DNA from: Solirubrobacterales bacterium
Lineage (GTDB): Bacteria > Actinomycetota > Thermoleophilia > Solirubrobacterales > 70-9
Length of the DNA: 64,000 bases
Direction of reading: 5' to 3'
NCBI GenBank assembly: GCA_035573435.1
Contig: DATMZR010000021.1
Location: forward strand, 62,001 to 126,000
Made by a program: the position numbers and the translations under genes. Position 1 is the stretch's first letter, and each line of letters starts with the position of its first letter. This document shows positions 1 through 8,147 of the stretch, piece after piece. The notes beneath the pieces are model-generated. The model was not told the DNA's origin and did no database searches. It saw nothing but the letters and a program-made list of their open reading frames with translations.

Positions 1-97
1 CAGGCTGACGGTACGCGGCTCGAACAGCCTCGACGGACGGCGGCCCCTGTGCGGGCGACCGGCGACGTCTTGCTCCCGCGTCGCGACCGCGGCCATC

Positions 98-700
98 TCA
101 GATGCTCCTGTAGACGCCGACGACCCGGCCCAGGACCCTCGCGTCACGGGTCCGGATCGGCTTGTAGGCCTTGTTCGCGGGCTGGAGCCGGACCCGGTCC
201 TTCTCGCGGTAGAAGCGCTTCACGGTCGCCTCGTCCTCGAGCAGGGCCACGACGATCTCACCGTTGTCCGCATCGTCGGCCGCGGTCACCACCACGTAGT
301 CCCCTTCGAGGATGCCGGCGTCCCTCATCGAATCGCCCCTCACCCGGAGGATGTAGTCGCCCTGCTCCCCTCCGATCACGGAAGGAAGCTGCACGTACTC
401 CTCGATGTTCTCCTCGGCGAGGACCGGCTCGCCGGCGGCGACGTGACCGACCACGGGGAGCCCCGGCCCGCGCACGGCGCGCTTCGCCCGATCGACCAGG
501 AGCTCGATCGCCCGCGGCTTCGTCGGGTCGCGCCGCAGCAACCCCACCTTCTCCAGGTTGGCGAGGTGGGCGTGTACGGTCGAGGACGAATGCAGGCCCA
601 CGGCCTTGCCGATCTCCCGCACGGTGGGCGGGTAGCCGTACCGGGAGGCGTAGCGACGGATGAAGTCGAAGATCTCCTTCTGGCGCTTGGTCAGATCCAC
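98..700 (-). CDS. lexA: LexA repressor (SOS response, self-cleaving)
   Basis: Transcriptional repressor of the SOS regulon, inactivated by RecA-stimulated self-cleavage. The 200-residue protein has the usual family length. Residues 1-70 form the winged-helix DNA-binding domain (begins MDLTKRQKEI). The cleavage dipeptide is A89-G90 in HVAAGEP. The catalytic dyad is S124 (RGDSM) and K161 (ATVKRF). The start is GTG, preceded by a purine-rich AGGGGG. A consensus SOS box about 50 bp upstream implies autoregulation. The gene stands alone, with a tRNA-Leu gene on the other strand behind it. Assignment is firm. Confidence 0.97.
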   Translation of the reverse strand: MDLTKRQKEIFDFIRRYASRYGYPPTVREIGKAVGLHSSSTVHAHLANLEKVGLLRRDPTKPRAIELLVDRAKRAVRGPGLPVVGHVAAGEPVLAEENIEEYVQLPSVIGGEQGDYILRVRGDSMRDAGILEGDYVVVTAADDADNGEIVVALLEDEATVKRFYREKDRVRLQPANKAYKPIRTRDARVLGRVVGVYRSI

Positions 701-749
701 TCTCTATCCCCCTCTGACGCGCTTAGCCTCGACCAACCTGTTTACCACG

Positions 750-763
750 GGAACACATGTTCG
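750..763 (-). promoter_or_regulatory. SOS box (LexA operator) upstream of lexA
   Basis: On the minus strand the bases read CGAACATGTGTTCC, a near-perfect match to the Gram-positive/actinobacterial SOS box (CGAAC-N4-GTTCG type). It lies about 50 bp ahead of the lexA start, as expected for autorepression. Confidence 0.88.
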
Positions 764-829
764 TAGACTAGCTACTCTCACGGACGGAAGCAAGCCGGCC
801 AGAACGGCGTCTAGAATCGGCTCCCACCC

Positions 830-915
<86 letters not shown>

Positions 916-918
916 TGC

Positions 919-945
919 GAAGCCCCTGCTGGTGCAGGGGTTTCG
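919..945 (+). terminator. Hairpin terminator after tRNA-Leu
   Basis: Directly behind the tRNA is an inverted repeat (CCCCTGC, loop TGGT, GCAGGGG), extended by CGAA/TTTCG, with only a short T run. It fits a GC-rich intrinsic terminator for the tRNA transcript. Confidence 0.7.
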
Positions 946-1093
946 TCGCTGGAAGCGCCGACTCTCCTGCGACATCGCCTACGCAGTGTCCCGCGGTGTC
1001 AGCGCGCGTCCAGGAGAGAAGCTGCCAGCACCCAAGACGGGCTAGGGTGGTCATCCAGCCGTTGGACGGGGTATCGACCGCGAAGGGAGCCAC

Positions 1094-1966
1094 ATGGTCT
1101 CGTCTGCATTCGTTCAACGCCTCACGGCGTCACTTGTCTTCGCCGGCTTCGCGATCGGGATTCAGGGACCGGCGGTCGCCGCCAAGAAAGCTGAGCGATG
1201 TCAGCTCGAACGGGCCACGATCACGGGCACGAACGGCGATGACGTGATCAAGGGCACCGCGAACAAGGACGTCATCGTCGCCAAGGGAGGGGACGATGTC
1301 GTCCACGCCGGCGGCGGAAAGGATCTGGTCTGCGGGGGAAGAGGTGCAGACCGAATCGGCGGTGGGCACGGCCGCGACGCCCTGAACGGCGGCCACGGAG
1401 ACGACACCCTGCGTGGCGGCCGCAACGACGACAGCCTCCTCGGCGATGTCATGAAGATTTCCGCACCTGGATCGTCTCCCGTGCGGGCACGGGGCGACGA
1501 TCATCTGATCGGAGGGCGCGGCATGGATCAATTGACCGGTGACAGCTTTTCGATCGGTTCGAACCTCCGAGGAGCCGGCGACGACCTGCTCGAAGACTCG
1601 TCCGGATTCAGCACGTATATGACGGGGGACAACCTCGCCAGCGGAGTCAAGGTGAGCGGCAAGGGAGACGACGTCCTGATCAACCGCACGGGGCCCGGCG
1701 GCTCCCATCTCGTCGGAGATCACAACAACGACACGGGTTCGGTAACGGGAGGACGAGGGAACGACCGGATTCGATCCGGTGGAGGCAACGACACGTTGAT
1801 CGGAGACAGCGTCTGGGTGAAAGGCTCACCGGGCGGCGGACGCGATCGCCTGAGTGCCGGGGCTGGTGACGACAGCCTCACCGGCGGCCCGAAGCGCGAC
1901 CGGTGCCGGGGCGACGGAGGCACTGACCTGGCCTTTCAATGCGAGGTGCTGCGCGGAATTCCTTAG
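1094..1966 (+). CDS. Secreted RTX-type calcium-binding repeat protein
   Basis: 290 residues. A Sec signal peptide (hydrophobic stretch about residues 8-28, AVAA at the likely cleavage site) is followed by many glycine/aspartate nonapeptides of the GGxGxDxLx kind, such as GGHGRDALNGGHGDDTLRGG. These form calcium-bound beta-roll blocks in hemolysin-type proteins. There is no catalytic domain, so it is probably an exported surface or matrix protein; no function can be assigned. The first repeats lie at about residues 50-120. A more divergent middle section follows, and the repeats resume near the C-terminus. Its TAG stop overlaps the TAA stop of the convergent TetR gene. Confidence 0.85.
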   Translation: MVSSAFVQRLTASLVFAGFAIGIQGPAVAAKKAERCQLERATITGTNGDDVIKGTANKDVIVAKGGDDVVHAGGGKDLVCGGRGADRIGGGHGRDALNGGHGDDTLRGGRNDDSLLGDVMKISAPGSSPVRARGDDHLIGGRGMDQLTGDSFSIGSNLRGAGDDLLEDSSGFSTYMTGDNLASGVKVSGKGDDVLINRTGPGGSHLVGDHNNDTGSVTGGRGNDRIRSGGGNDTLIGDSVWVKGSPGGGRDRLSAGAGDDSLTGGPKRDRCRGDGGTDLAFQCEVLRGIP

Positions 1967-2613
1967 TTCGCGGCTGTAGCCGCGGCAGCGATCCGGGCCT
2001 CCACGGCGCGGCGCGCCCGCTCGATCGGTGCTGACTGCTGGCTGACCGCGAACTGCGAGTTGGCAAGCGCGAGGTAGGAGTTGAGCTCGAAGGCGAGGCC
2101 CTCGGCATCCTCTGAAGGATCGATGGCGCCCTCGGCCTGGGCGTCGCGAACGGCCGCCTCGACCTGCCTGTAGAACTCGTTCACGACCTGTACCGCGCCG
2201 TCGCGCACGGGGCCCGGGCGCATCGCCATTTCGGCGGCGACCGACGCGAAGAAGCAGCCACCGGGGTAGAGCCCGCCTTCGACGTATCGCAGGAAGTTCT
2301 CCGCCAGCCGGCGCAGCCGCTCGAGCCCGGTCGGGGCAGCCAAGGATGGGTCGATCACCTGCTCAGCGAACACGGTGCGCGCCGCCTCGATCGTCGCGAC
2401 CTGGAGCTCCTCCTTGGAGCCGAAGTGGGCAAAGAGGCCGCTCTTGCTCATCCCCACGGCCTCTGCCAGGCGGCTGATCGAGAGTCCGCTGATGCCCTCG
2501 ACGGTGGCGAGCCGGCCGGCTTCACGCAGGATGGCGTTGCGGCTGCGTTCGCCGTCGCTGCGCCGCTTGCGCACCCGGCGCCGTGGCTCCTCGCGGATCT
2601 CTGTGTCGGACAT
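1963..2613 (-). CDS. TetR-family transcriptional repressor
   Basis: 216 residues from the ATG at MSDTEIREE. A longer upstream reading exists but would run through the operator region, so the shorter start is preferred. The N-terminal helix-turn-helix is typical (SISRLAEAVGMSKSGLFAHF). The C-terminal ligand domain contains the YPGGCFF motif seen in TetR proteins near YcdC/RutR-like regulators. It is divergent from the MMPL transporter, with two inverted copies of a palindromic operator between them. It very likely represses both itself and the transporter until an exported compound binds. Confidence 0.93.
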   Translation of the reverse strand: MSDTEIREEPRRRVRKRRSDGERSRNAILREAGRLATVEGISGLSISRLAEAVGMSKSGLFAHFGSKEELQVATIEAARTVFAEQVIDPSLAAPTGLERLRRLAENFLRYVEGGLYPGGCFFASVAAEMAMRPGPVRDGAVQVVNEFYRQVEAAVRDAQAEGAIDPSEDAEGLAFELNSYLALANSQFAVSQQSAPIERARRAVEARIAAAATAAN

Positions 2614-2622
2614 CACAGACAA

Positions 2623-2642
2623 GTTAGCACGACCGGTCGTAC
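2623..2642 (+). promoter_or_regulatory. TetR operator copy 1
   Basis: GTTAGCACGACCGGTCGTAC contains the perfect 12-bp palindrome ACGACCGGTCGT. It sits 9 bp upstream of the tetR start codon. It matches copy 2, on the opposite strand, at 16 of 20 positions. Confidence 0.75.
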
Positions 2643-2659
2643 ACTCTTGCGGCTCTCTC

Positions 2660-2679
2660 GCACGAACGATCGTACTAAC
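2660..2679 (-). promoter_or_regulatory. TetR operator copy 2
   Basis: The minus strand reads GTTAGTACGATCGTTCGTGC, an inverted copy of the site at 2623-2642 (shared core GTTAG-ACGA-CG-TCGT). The centres lie about 37 bp apart. This copy ends just before the MMPL ribosome-binding site (AGGAGG at 2683-2688), so binding here would block the transporter promoter. Confidence 0.75.
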
Positions 2680-2695
2680 TATAGGAGGTAGAGCA

Positions 2696-4831
2696 ATGAC
2701 CACTCTTGGCCCGATCGGTCGGCTCGGCCGGCTGGCGGCGGAGCATCGCGGACGCGTCTTCATCGCCTGGGCGCTGATCGCCGTCGGTCTCGGGATCCTC
2801 GCTCCTCGGGTCGAGACCGCACTCTCCGACGCCGGCTGGCAGGCGGACGGCTCCGAGTCGGTGGAGGCGCGCCAGCAGATCGATCGCGACTTCGCGGGCG
2901 CCGGCGGCTACGCGCTCCAGGTCGTGGTCCACTCCCGGGACCTCGTGGCGACGGCGCCCCGTTTCCGGCAAACGGTGGCCCGCGCGGAGAGCGTACTGCG
3001 GCGCGATCCCGCCGTCGGTTCGGTCACCTCGCCGCGGCCCGGCGTCTCGATCTCGCCCGACGGCCACACGGCCGTGATCCGCGCCGGCGCTGGCGCGGAT
3101 CCGAACACGATGGTCGAGGCTGCCGACCGCCTGAAGACGCAGCTTCCCGACGTCGCCGGCCGCGGCACTGCCATCGACCTGACCGGCGCCTCCGGGATGT
3201 GGTCGGACTTCAACCAGGCGAACCGCGAGGCAATGCTCAAGTCCGAGTTCATCTCCTGGCCGGTGACGATGGCGATCCTTGTGCTGGCCTTCGGCTCGTT
3301 GGTGGCCGCAGGCCTGCCGCTGATGCTGACCATCGTCGGGCTGATCGCCTCCGCAGGGCTGCTTTATCTCGGAACGCTCGTCTCGCCGATCTCGATCTGG
3401 GCGATGAACTTCGCGCTCATGTTCGCGCTTGCGCTGGGCATCGACTATGCGCTCTTCATAGTCGGTCGGTTCCGCAGCGCCTACTTCGGCCAGAGGCTGA
3501 GCGTCGCCGACGCGGTGGCGACGACGATGGACACGGCCGGCAAGGCCGTGCTCTTCTCCGGACTCACCGTGCTGGTCTCGCTTTCGGCGGTGATGCTTGT
3601 GCCGAGCCCGGCCTTCCGCTCGACGTCGCTCGGCATCATCGTCTCGGTCCTCTTCGTGCTCGCCGCGACGCTGACGCTGCTGCCCGCGACGCTCGCGAAG
3701 CTGGGTCCCCGGGTCGACCGCCTGTCCCTTCCGTGGCTGCGCAGCCGCGAGCATCACTCGCCCCGCTTCGCACGCTGGGGCGAGCTCCTCTGGCGTCGGC
3801 CATACCTGTTCGGCGGCTTCGCCCTCGTGGCGCTGCTCGCCTTGGCCGCGCCCGTGCTCTCGCTGCGCACGGGGATGCCCTCGATCAAGGTCGTGCCGCC
3901 CGGCGACCACTCGCGGCAGGGCTACGAGCAGATCCAAGCGAGCTTCGGGCAGGGCGCACCGGGCGCCCTCCAGATCGTCTCCCCGGCCTCGGCGGCCCAC
4001 CAGACCCTGACCGCAGTCCAGAGCGACCCGGGCATCGTTCGGTCCCTCCCACCCCGGCCGGGCCGCGGTGGCCGGACTCTGATCGAGGCGATCCCCAACA
4101 GCGATCCCTCGAACCCCGAGCTGGGCGCGACGGTCGACCGCCTGCGCTCGGAGCTTCCTTCCGGCACGTTGGTCGGCGGGTCAGCGGCCGAGAACCACGA
4201 CCTCGAAGCCGCGCTGGCGGCGAAGACGCCGGTGGTGATCGCGGTGGTCCTGGCGCTCGGCTTCCTGCTCCTGCTCGTTGCGTTCCGGGCGCCCGTAGCG
4301 GCCGCGATCGGCGTGGTCCCCAACCTGCTCGCTACCGGCGCCGCCTTCGGGATCGCCAAGTGGATCTTCCAGGACGGCCACCTGGGCGGATTGCTCGGCT
4401 TCCAGTCCCAGGGCTTCCTCGATGCCTGGGCGCCGGTGTTCTTCTTCGCGATGATCTTCGCGATCTCGATGGACTACACGGTCTTCCTGCTCTCCTCCGC
4501 CAAGGAAAGCTGGGATCGCGAGGGAGACGCGCGCAAGGCGGTCGTCGGTGGGCTCGCCCACTCGGGGCGTGTGATCAACGCCGCCGGGGCGGTGATGGTG
4601 GCCGTCTTCTTCACCTTCGCCCTCTCCGGGCCCCTGCCCCCCAAGGAGATGGGAGTGATCTTGGGCATCGCCGTGCTGTTGGACGCCTTCCTGGTTCGGC
4701 TGCTGCTCATGCCGGTGCTGTTGCGCTTCGCGGGACCGGCTGCGTGGTACGCGCCGAGCTGGCTCGGTCGCATCCTGCCGGACGTTCGCTTCGGACACGG
4801 CGACGCGACGCCCGCGCGCAGTCCGGCCTGA
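2696..4831 (+). CDS. MMPL/RND-family membrane exporter
   Basis: 711 residues from the ATG placed 7 bases after a strong TAGGAGG. It has the two-fold MMPL layout: a TM helix near residue 25, a periplasmic-type loop to about 190, five TM helices (about 190-350), a second TM near 390, a second loop, and a final five-helix bundle (about 500-690). The motifs ALGIDYALFIVGRFR and ISMDYTVFLLSSAKE carry the transmembrane aspartates followed by tyrosine (DY) found in MmpL proton relay helices. It probably uses the proton gradient to export a lipid or hydrophobic compound. The paired TetR gene suggests induction by substrate. Confidence 0.92.
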   Translation: MTTLGPIGRLGRLAAEHRGRVFIAWALIAVGLGILAPRVETALSDAGWQADGSESVEARQQIDRDFAGAGGYALQVVVHSRDLVATAPRFRQTVARAESVLRRDPAVGSVTSPRPGVSISPDGHTAVIRAGAGADPNTMVEAADRLKTQLPDVAGRGTAIDLTGASGMWSDFNQANREAMLKSEFISWPVTMAILVLAFGSLVAAGLPLMLTIVGLIASAGLLYLGTLVSPISIWAMNFALMFALALGIDYALFIVGRFRSAYFGQRLSVADAVATTMDTAGKAVLFSGLTVLVSLSAVMLVPSPAFRSTSLGIIVSVLFVLAATLTLLPATLAKLGPRVDRLSLPWLRSREHHSPRFARWGELLWRRPYLFGGFALVALLALAAPVLSLRTGMPSIKVVPPGDHSRQGYEQIQASFGQGAPGALQIVSPASAAHQTLTAVQSDPGIVRSLPPRPGRGGRTLIEAIPNSDPSNPELGATVDRLRSELPSGTLVGGSAAENHDLEAALAAKTPVVIAVVLALGFLLLLVAFRAPVAAAIGVVPNLLATGAAFGIAKWIFQDGHLGGLLGFQSQGFLDAWAPVFFFAMIFAISMDYTVFLLSSAKESWDREGDARKAVVGGLAHSGRVINAAGAVMVAVFFTFALSGPLPPKEMGVILGIAVLLDAFLVRLLLMPVLLRFAGPAAWYAPSWLGRILPDVRFGHGDATPARSPA

Positions 4832-4844
4832 TCTCGAAGACTGC

Positions 4845-5516
4845 TCAGAACAGCTTGCTGATCCAATGGACGACGGCTTTCCCGAGCACGATCTCCAGCA
4901 ACACTCCCCCGGCGCCCACCGCGATCCCGACGACGACGATCGCGACGTCCTCGAGCAGCACCCCGAGCGAGAGCAGCACCACGCCCAGTGCCGGCAGGGT
5001 GTCGAGTCCCGAGAACGGCGGCGCCAGGAACGCGCCGAGCGTGCCCCCGAAGGCGAGCACACCGAAGGCGATCTGACTCAGCCGATGTCCGAACAGAAAG
5101 CCGAGGCGCCGCCGCGAGAGGCGCTCCAGGCGACGCACAATCCGCAGCAGCGCTTCGATGAAGCGCTGCTGCTTGGGACCAGCCACGCTGAGGGCACACC
5201 AGCGCTGCGGCAGCCAGATCTGATCACGCCCCGCGATCAACTGGAGCGAGAGCAGCATGGCGATCAGCTCGAACACGTGGGTCGCGCCGCCGGTGGGCAA
5301 CGGGAGCGCCGGCACACCGAGGAGCAGCACGAACATGACCGCAAAGCTCCGCTGCCCGAATAGATCCACCAGGCTCCCGAGCGTCCTGTCGCCGTCACCG
5401 GTGAGCCAGCGCTCGAGCTCGTCGCTGAACCTCTCGTGTGGCCACTCTGCACCGCGGCGGGCGGGCGCTGATGCTCGCGAATCCGTCGAGCGCGACGCGC
5501 GCGCCTCGGCGCTCAC
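4845..5516 (-). CDS. ExoD-family membrane protein
   Basis: 223 residues if the GTG that overlaps the ftsH stop (GTGA) is used. That is the only in-frame start that keeps the N-terminal domain without running deep into ftsH; no ATG precedes the first TM segment, so the exact start is uncertain. The protein matches the exopolysaccharide synthesis ExoD family: the GQRSFAVMFVLLLGVPALPLP segment, a GRDQIWLPQRW motif, and hydrophobic helices around residues 55-75, 85-105 and 145-220. ExoD proteins affect exopolysaccharide and alkali tolerance, but their chemistry is unknown. It is translationally coupled to ftsH. Confidence 0.82.
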   Translation of the reverse strand: MSAEARASRSTDSRASAPARRGAEWPHERFSDELERWLTGDGDRTLGSLVDLFGQRSFAVMFVLLLGVPALPLPTGGATHVFELIAMLLSLQLIAGRDQIWLPQRWCALSVAGPKQQRFIEALLRIVRRLERLSRRRLGFLFGHRLSQIAFGVLAFGGTLGAFLAPPFSGLDTLPALGVVLLSLGVLLEDVAIVVVGIAVGAGGVLLEIVLGKAVVHWISKLF

Positions 5517-7600
5517 TCCTCGACCCTGACGGGCGTGCTGGGGCCCGCCATCGCCTTGGCCGCCTCGTCGACGTCGACCTCCGGCACCTCCACGCCCGCC
5601 ACCTCGTAGGCCTCCGCTTGGTCGAGTGTCTCGTGGGCCAGCAGGGCGCGTGCCAGGGCATCGAGTCGCTCGCGCTCGCGGCTCAGGAGCTCGATTACGT
5701 CTCGCTCGGCGTCCTCGACGATTCGTCGCACCTCCTCGTCGACGAGTTGCTGGGTCGCCGTGGAGGCAGACTCCGAGCCCGGTAGCAGCGCGCCGTCCTG
5801 GCGGCCGTCGGTGACCGCGACCGCACCGATCGCGTCGCTCATCCCCCAACGGCCGACCATGCCGCGCGCCACCTGCGTGAGGTTTTGGATGTCCGACTCC
5901 GCGCCTGTCGTCAGGTTGCCGAACACGACCTTCTCCGCCGCCCGGCCTCCGAGCGCCACCTTGATCTTGGCCAGAAGCTCTTCGCGGGCGTAGTTGAAGC
6001 GATCCGTCTCAGGAGTGGCGAGCGTGACGCCGAGAGCCTGGCCGCGGGGGATGATCGAGATCTTTCGGACCGGGTCTGCTCCAGGGGTGAGCATGCCGAC
6101 AAGCGCGTGGCCAGACTCGTGGTAGGCGGTGCGTTCGCGGTCCGACTCAGTCATCACGACTTGGCGCTCGGCACCGAGGATGATCTTCTCGATCGCGTCG
6201 GTGAGGTCACGCTGCTCGACCGCGGCGTGACCGCGACGAGCGGCGAAGAGCGCTGCCTCGTTCACCAGCAGCGCGATGTCGGCCCCGGTTGCGCCGGGCG
6301 TCGAAGCCGCGATTCGGTCGAGGTCCACCTCAGCCGCCAGCGGCACCGAGCGGGTATGGATCTTCAAAATCTGCGCGCGACCCTTGCGGTCGGGCGGCTG
6401 GACCGCGATCCGGCGGTCGAACCGCCCAGGTCGCAGCAGTGCGGGATCGAGCACCTCAGGGCGGTTCGTGGCGCCGAGGACGATCACGTTCGTTCCCGGC
6501 TCGAAACCGTCCATCTCGGTCAGGATCTGGTTGAGGGTCTGCTCGCGCTCGTCGTGGCCGCCGCTGATCCCGCCCACGTTCCCCGACCGGGAGCGGCCGA
6601 TCGCGTCCAGTTCGTCGATGAAGACGATCGCGGGCGCCGCCTCCTTGGCCTGTTTGAAGAGGTCTCGCACGCGCGAGGCGCCGACGCCCACGATTGCCTC
6701 CACGAACTCGGAAGCCGACAGGGAAAAGAATGCGGCGTCCGCCTCGCCCGCGACCGCACGGGCCAACAGGGTCTTGCCGGTGCCCGGCGGGCCGTAGAGC
6801 AACACGCCGTGGGGAACCCGGGCGCCGAGCCTCGTGTAGCGCTCCGGGTTCTTGAGAAAGTCCACGACCTCGACGAGCTCGTCCTCGGCCTCGTCGATCC
6901 CGGCAACGTCGTTGAAGCAGACCCGCTCCTGCTCCTCGGCCCTGATGCGCCGCGCGGTGGACCGGCCGAACCCACCGAGGACACCGCCACCTCTTCCACC
7001 GCCCAGCTGCCGGCGCGCCAGCCACACGAAGAACGCAACGAGAAGGATCGTCGGGAGGAAGCCGAGCAGGAGCGTGGCCCAGATCGACCGACCAGTGTCG
7101 GGCGGCTCGGCGTTGACGACCACGTTTCCCCTATCGAGCAGCCGGGTGACCTGGGCGTGATCAATGAAGGCAGGGACCTCGGTTTCGAAGCTCGTCACCG
7201 TGATCGGCTCGTCGTCTCCGGGCGGGTCGTAGGTTTCGGCGTGCCCGAGGTCGCCCTCGATCGAGTTTTCCTGAGAGCTGATCTCGGTGACGTTGCCCGC
7301 CTTGACCTGGTCGACAAAGAACGGCTGGTACGGGATCCGCTGACGTGAGGGCGGACCGCTGGTCACGAATGAGATCACCAGGTTCAGGGCCAGCAGTCCC
7401 AGGAGGAAGGCGATGAACAACCGGGACCGCGGGATCATCGGCCGCTTGGGCTCTGGCGGCGCTCCGCGTCCGTCGGGCGCTGGGTCCACGCGCCAGCCAG
7501 ACGGATGGGCCTTGTCAGGGGGCGCGCTCCGGGGACCAGCCGGCTGGGCGGAATTCGGACCTCTAACCGGGTTGGCCCGCTGTTTCGGATCGCTTGCCAT
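5513..7600 (-). CDS. ftsH: FtsH-family ATP-dependent zinc metalloprotease
   Basis: 695 residues. A proline-rich cytoplasmic N-terminal extension (about 55 residues) precedes TM1 (about 58-78). An extracytoplasmic loop and TM2 (about 170-188) follow, then an AAA+ domain: Walker A GPPGTGKT near 268, Walker B FIDELDAIG and the arginine-finger region RPGRFDRR. The protease motif HESGH lies near residue 490 and a downstream aspartate (GAESDIQN) is the third zinc ligand. The enzyme degrades membrane and regulatory proteins. The pore motif, usually FVG, reads IVG here (EFVEAIVGVGASRVRDLF). The Pro-rich tail and this change suggest a paralogue rather than the main housekeeping copy. Confidence 0.95.
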   Translation of the reverse strand: MASDPKQRANPVRGPNSAQPAGPRSAPPDKAHPSGWRVDPAPDGRGAPPEPKRPMIPRSRLFIAFLLGLLALNLVISFVTSGPPSRQRIPYQPFFVDQVKAGNVTEISSQENSIEGDLGHAETYDPPGDDEPITVTSFETEVPAFIDHAQVTRLLDRGNVVVNAEPPDTGRSIWATLLLGFLPTILLVAFFVWLARRQLGGGRGGGVLGGFGRSTARRIRAEEQERVCFNDVAGIDEAEDELVEVVDFLKNPERYTRLGARVPHGVLLYGPPGTGKTLLARAVAGEADAAFFSLSASEFVEAIVGVGASRVRDLFKQAKEAAPAIVFIDELDAIGRSRSGNVGGISGGHDEREQTLNQILTEMDGFEPGTNVIVLGATNRPEVLDPALLRPGRFDRRIAVQPPDRKGRAQILKIHTRSVPLAAEVDLDRIAASTPGATGADIALLVNEAALFAARRGHAAVEQRDLTDAIEKIILGAERQVVMTESDRERTAYHESGHALVGMLTPGADPVRKISIIPRGQALGVTLATPETDRFNYAREELLAKIKVALGGRAAEKVVFGNLTTGAESDIQNLTQVARGMVGRWGMSDAIGAVAVTDGRQDGALLPGSESASTATQQLVDEEVRRIVEDAERDVIELLSRERERLDALARALLAHETLDQAEAYEVAGVEVPEVDVDEAAKAMAGPSTPVRVEE

Positions 7601-7683
7601 GCGAGGAGGTCGCCGGTTCTAGACCAGCGCGCACATGCGACAGTCACCTGCCGTCGACCGACCTCATCCTAATCGGGTCGAAG

Positions 7684-8046
7684 TCAGGCCGACTCTGGCG
7701 GCTCGAGCGGGTCGCGCTCCATGCTGCGGCGATGAAAGAAGGCGCTGAACGAGCCGGCCAGGATCGCCACGGCCGAGATCGCGTACGCCTGCAGGAAGAC
7801 GTCCAGGACCCGCGCGGGGGTCGAGATCGGGTTCGGGAGCTGGGAGGAGACCGTGAGGAGCTGGGTGCTGGTCCAGAACACCGAGTCCCCAAGGTTCGTG
7901 ATCTGGGTGCCGGTTGAGTGGCGCTCGAATCCGAGGATGAGCACGCTGGCGACCGCATCCAGGGCCACCGTCGCGACGAACAGCAAGAGCAGCCGGTACC
8001 GGAGGTGCTGGTGACTCGGGGTGGCCGCGCGCACGATGTGAACCAC
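7684..8046 (-). CDS. Two-TM potassium-channel-like membrane protein with altered filter
   Basis: 120 residues from a GTG placed 7 bases after GGGAGG; a longer reading upstream lacks support. TM1 lies at about residues 17-38, a re-entrant pore-like segment at about 55-75 and TM2 at about 82-102. The order and the pattern WTSTQLL-TVSS-QLPNP-ST-ARVLD resemble the pore-loop of KcsA-like channels (W..V.T.TTVGYGD.YP.T..G). However, the selectivity filter TVGYG is replaced by TVSSQ. It may conduct other ions or may not be a channel. It lies 83 bp ahead of ftsH on the same strand. Confidence 0.6.
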   Translation of the reverse strand: MVHIVRAATPSHQHLRYRLLLLFVATVALDAVASVLILGFERHSTGTQITNLGDSVFWTSTQLLTVSSQLPNPISTPARVLDVFLQAYAISAVAILAGSFSAFFHRRSMERDPLEPPESA

Positions 8047-8147
8047 CTCGCGGCCTCCCGCTCGGATGGGCTGCAGCACGCCGCAAGTGTTTCGATCCGG
8101 CCGGTCGGACCTGGGTGAAATATGGGAGGGTGAGCGCCACAAGCAAG

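Noticed and set aside
1-97. Possible gene end left of lexA
   Set aside because: Too short to judge; no coding pattern or stop can be assigned.
1963-2763. Longer TetR start 50 codons upstream
   Set aside because: Would run through both operator palindromes and add residues unlike TetR proteins.
2675-4000. Minus-strand frame opposite the MMPL gene
   Set aside because: No start signal, no domain, and codon pattern opposite to the MMPL gene.
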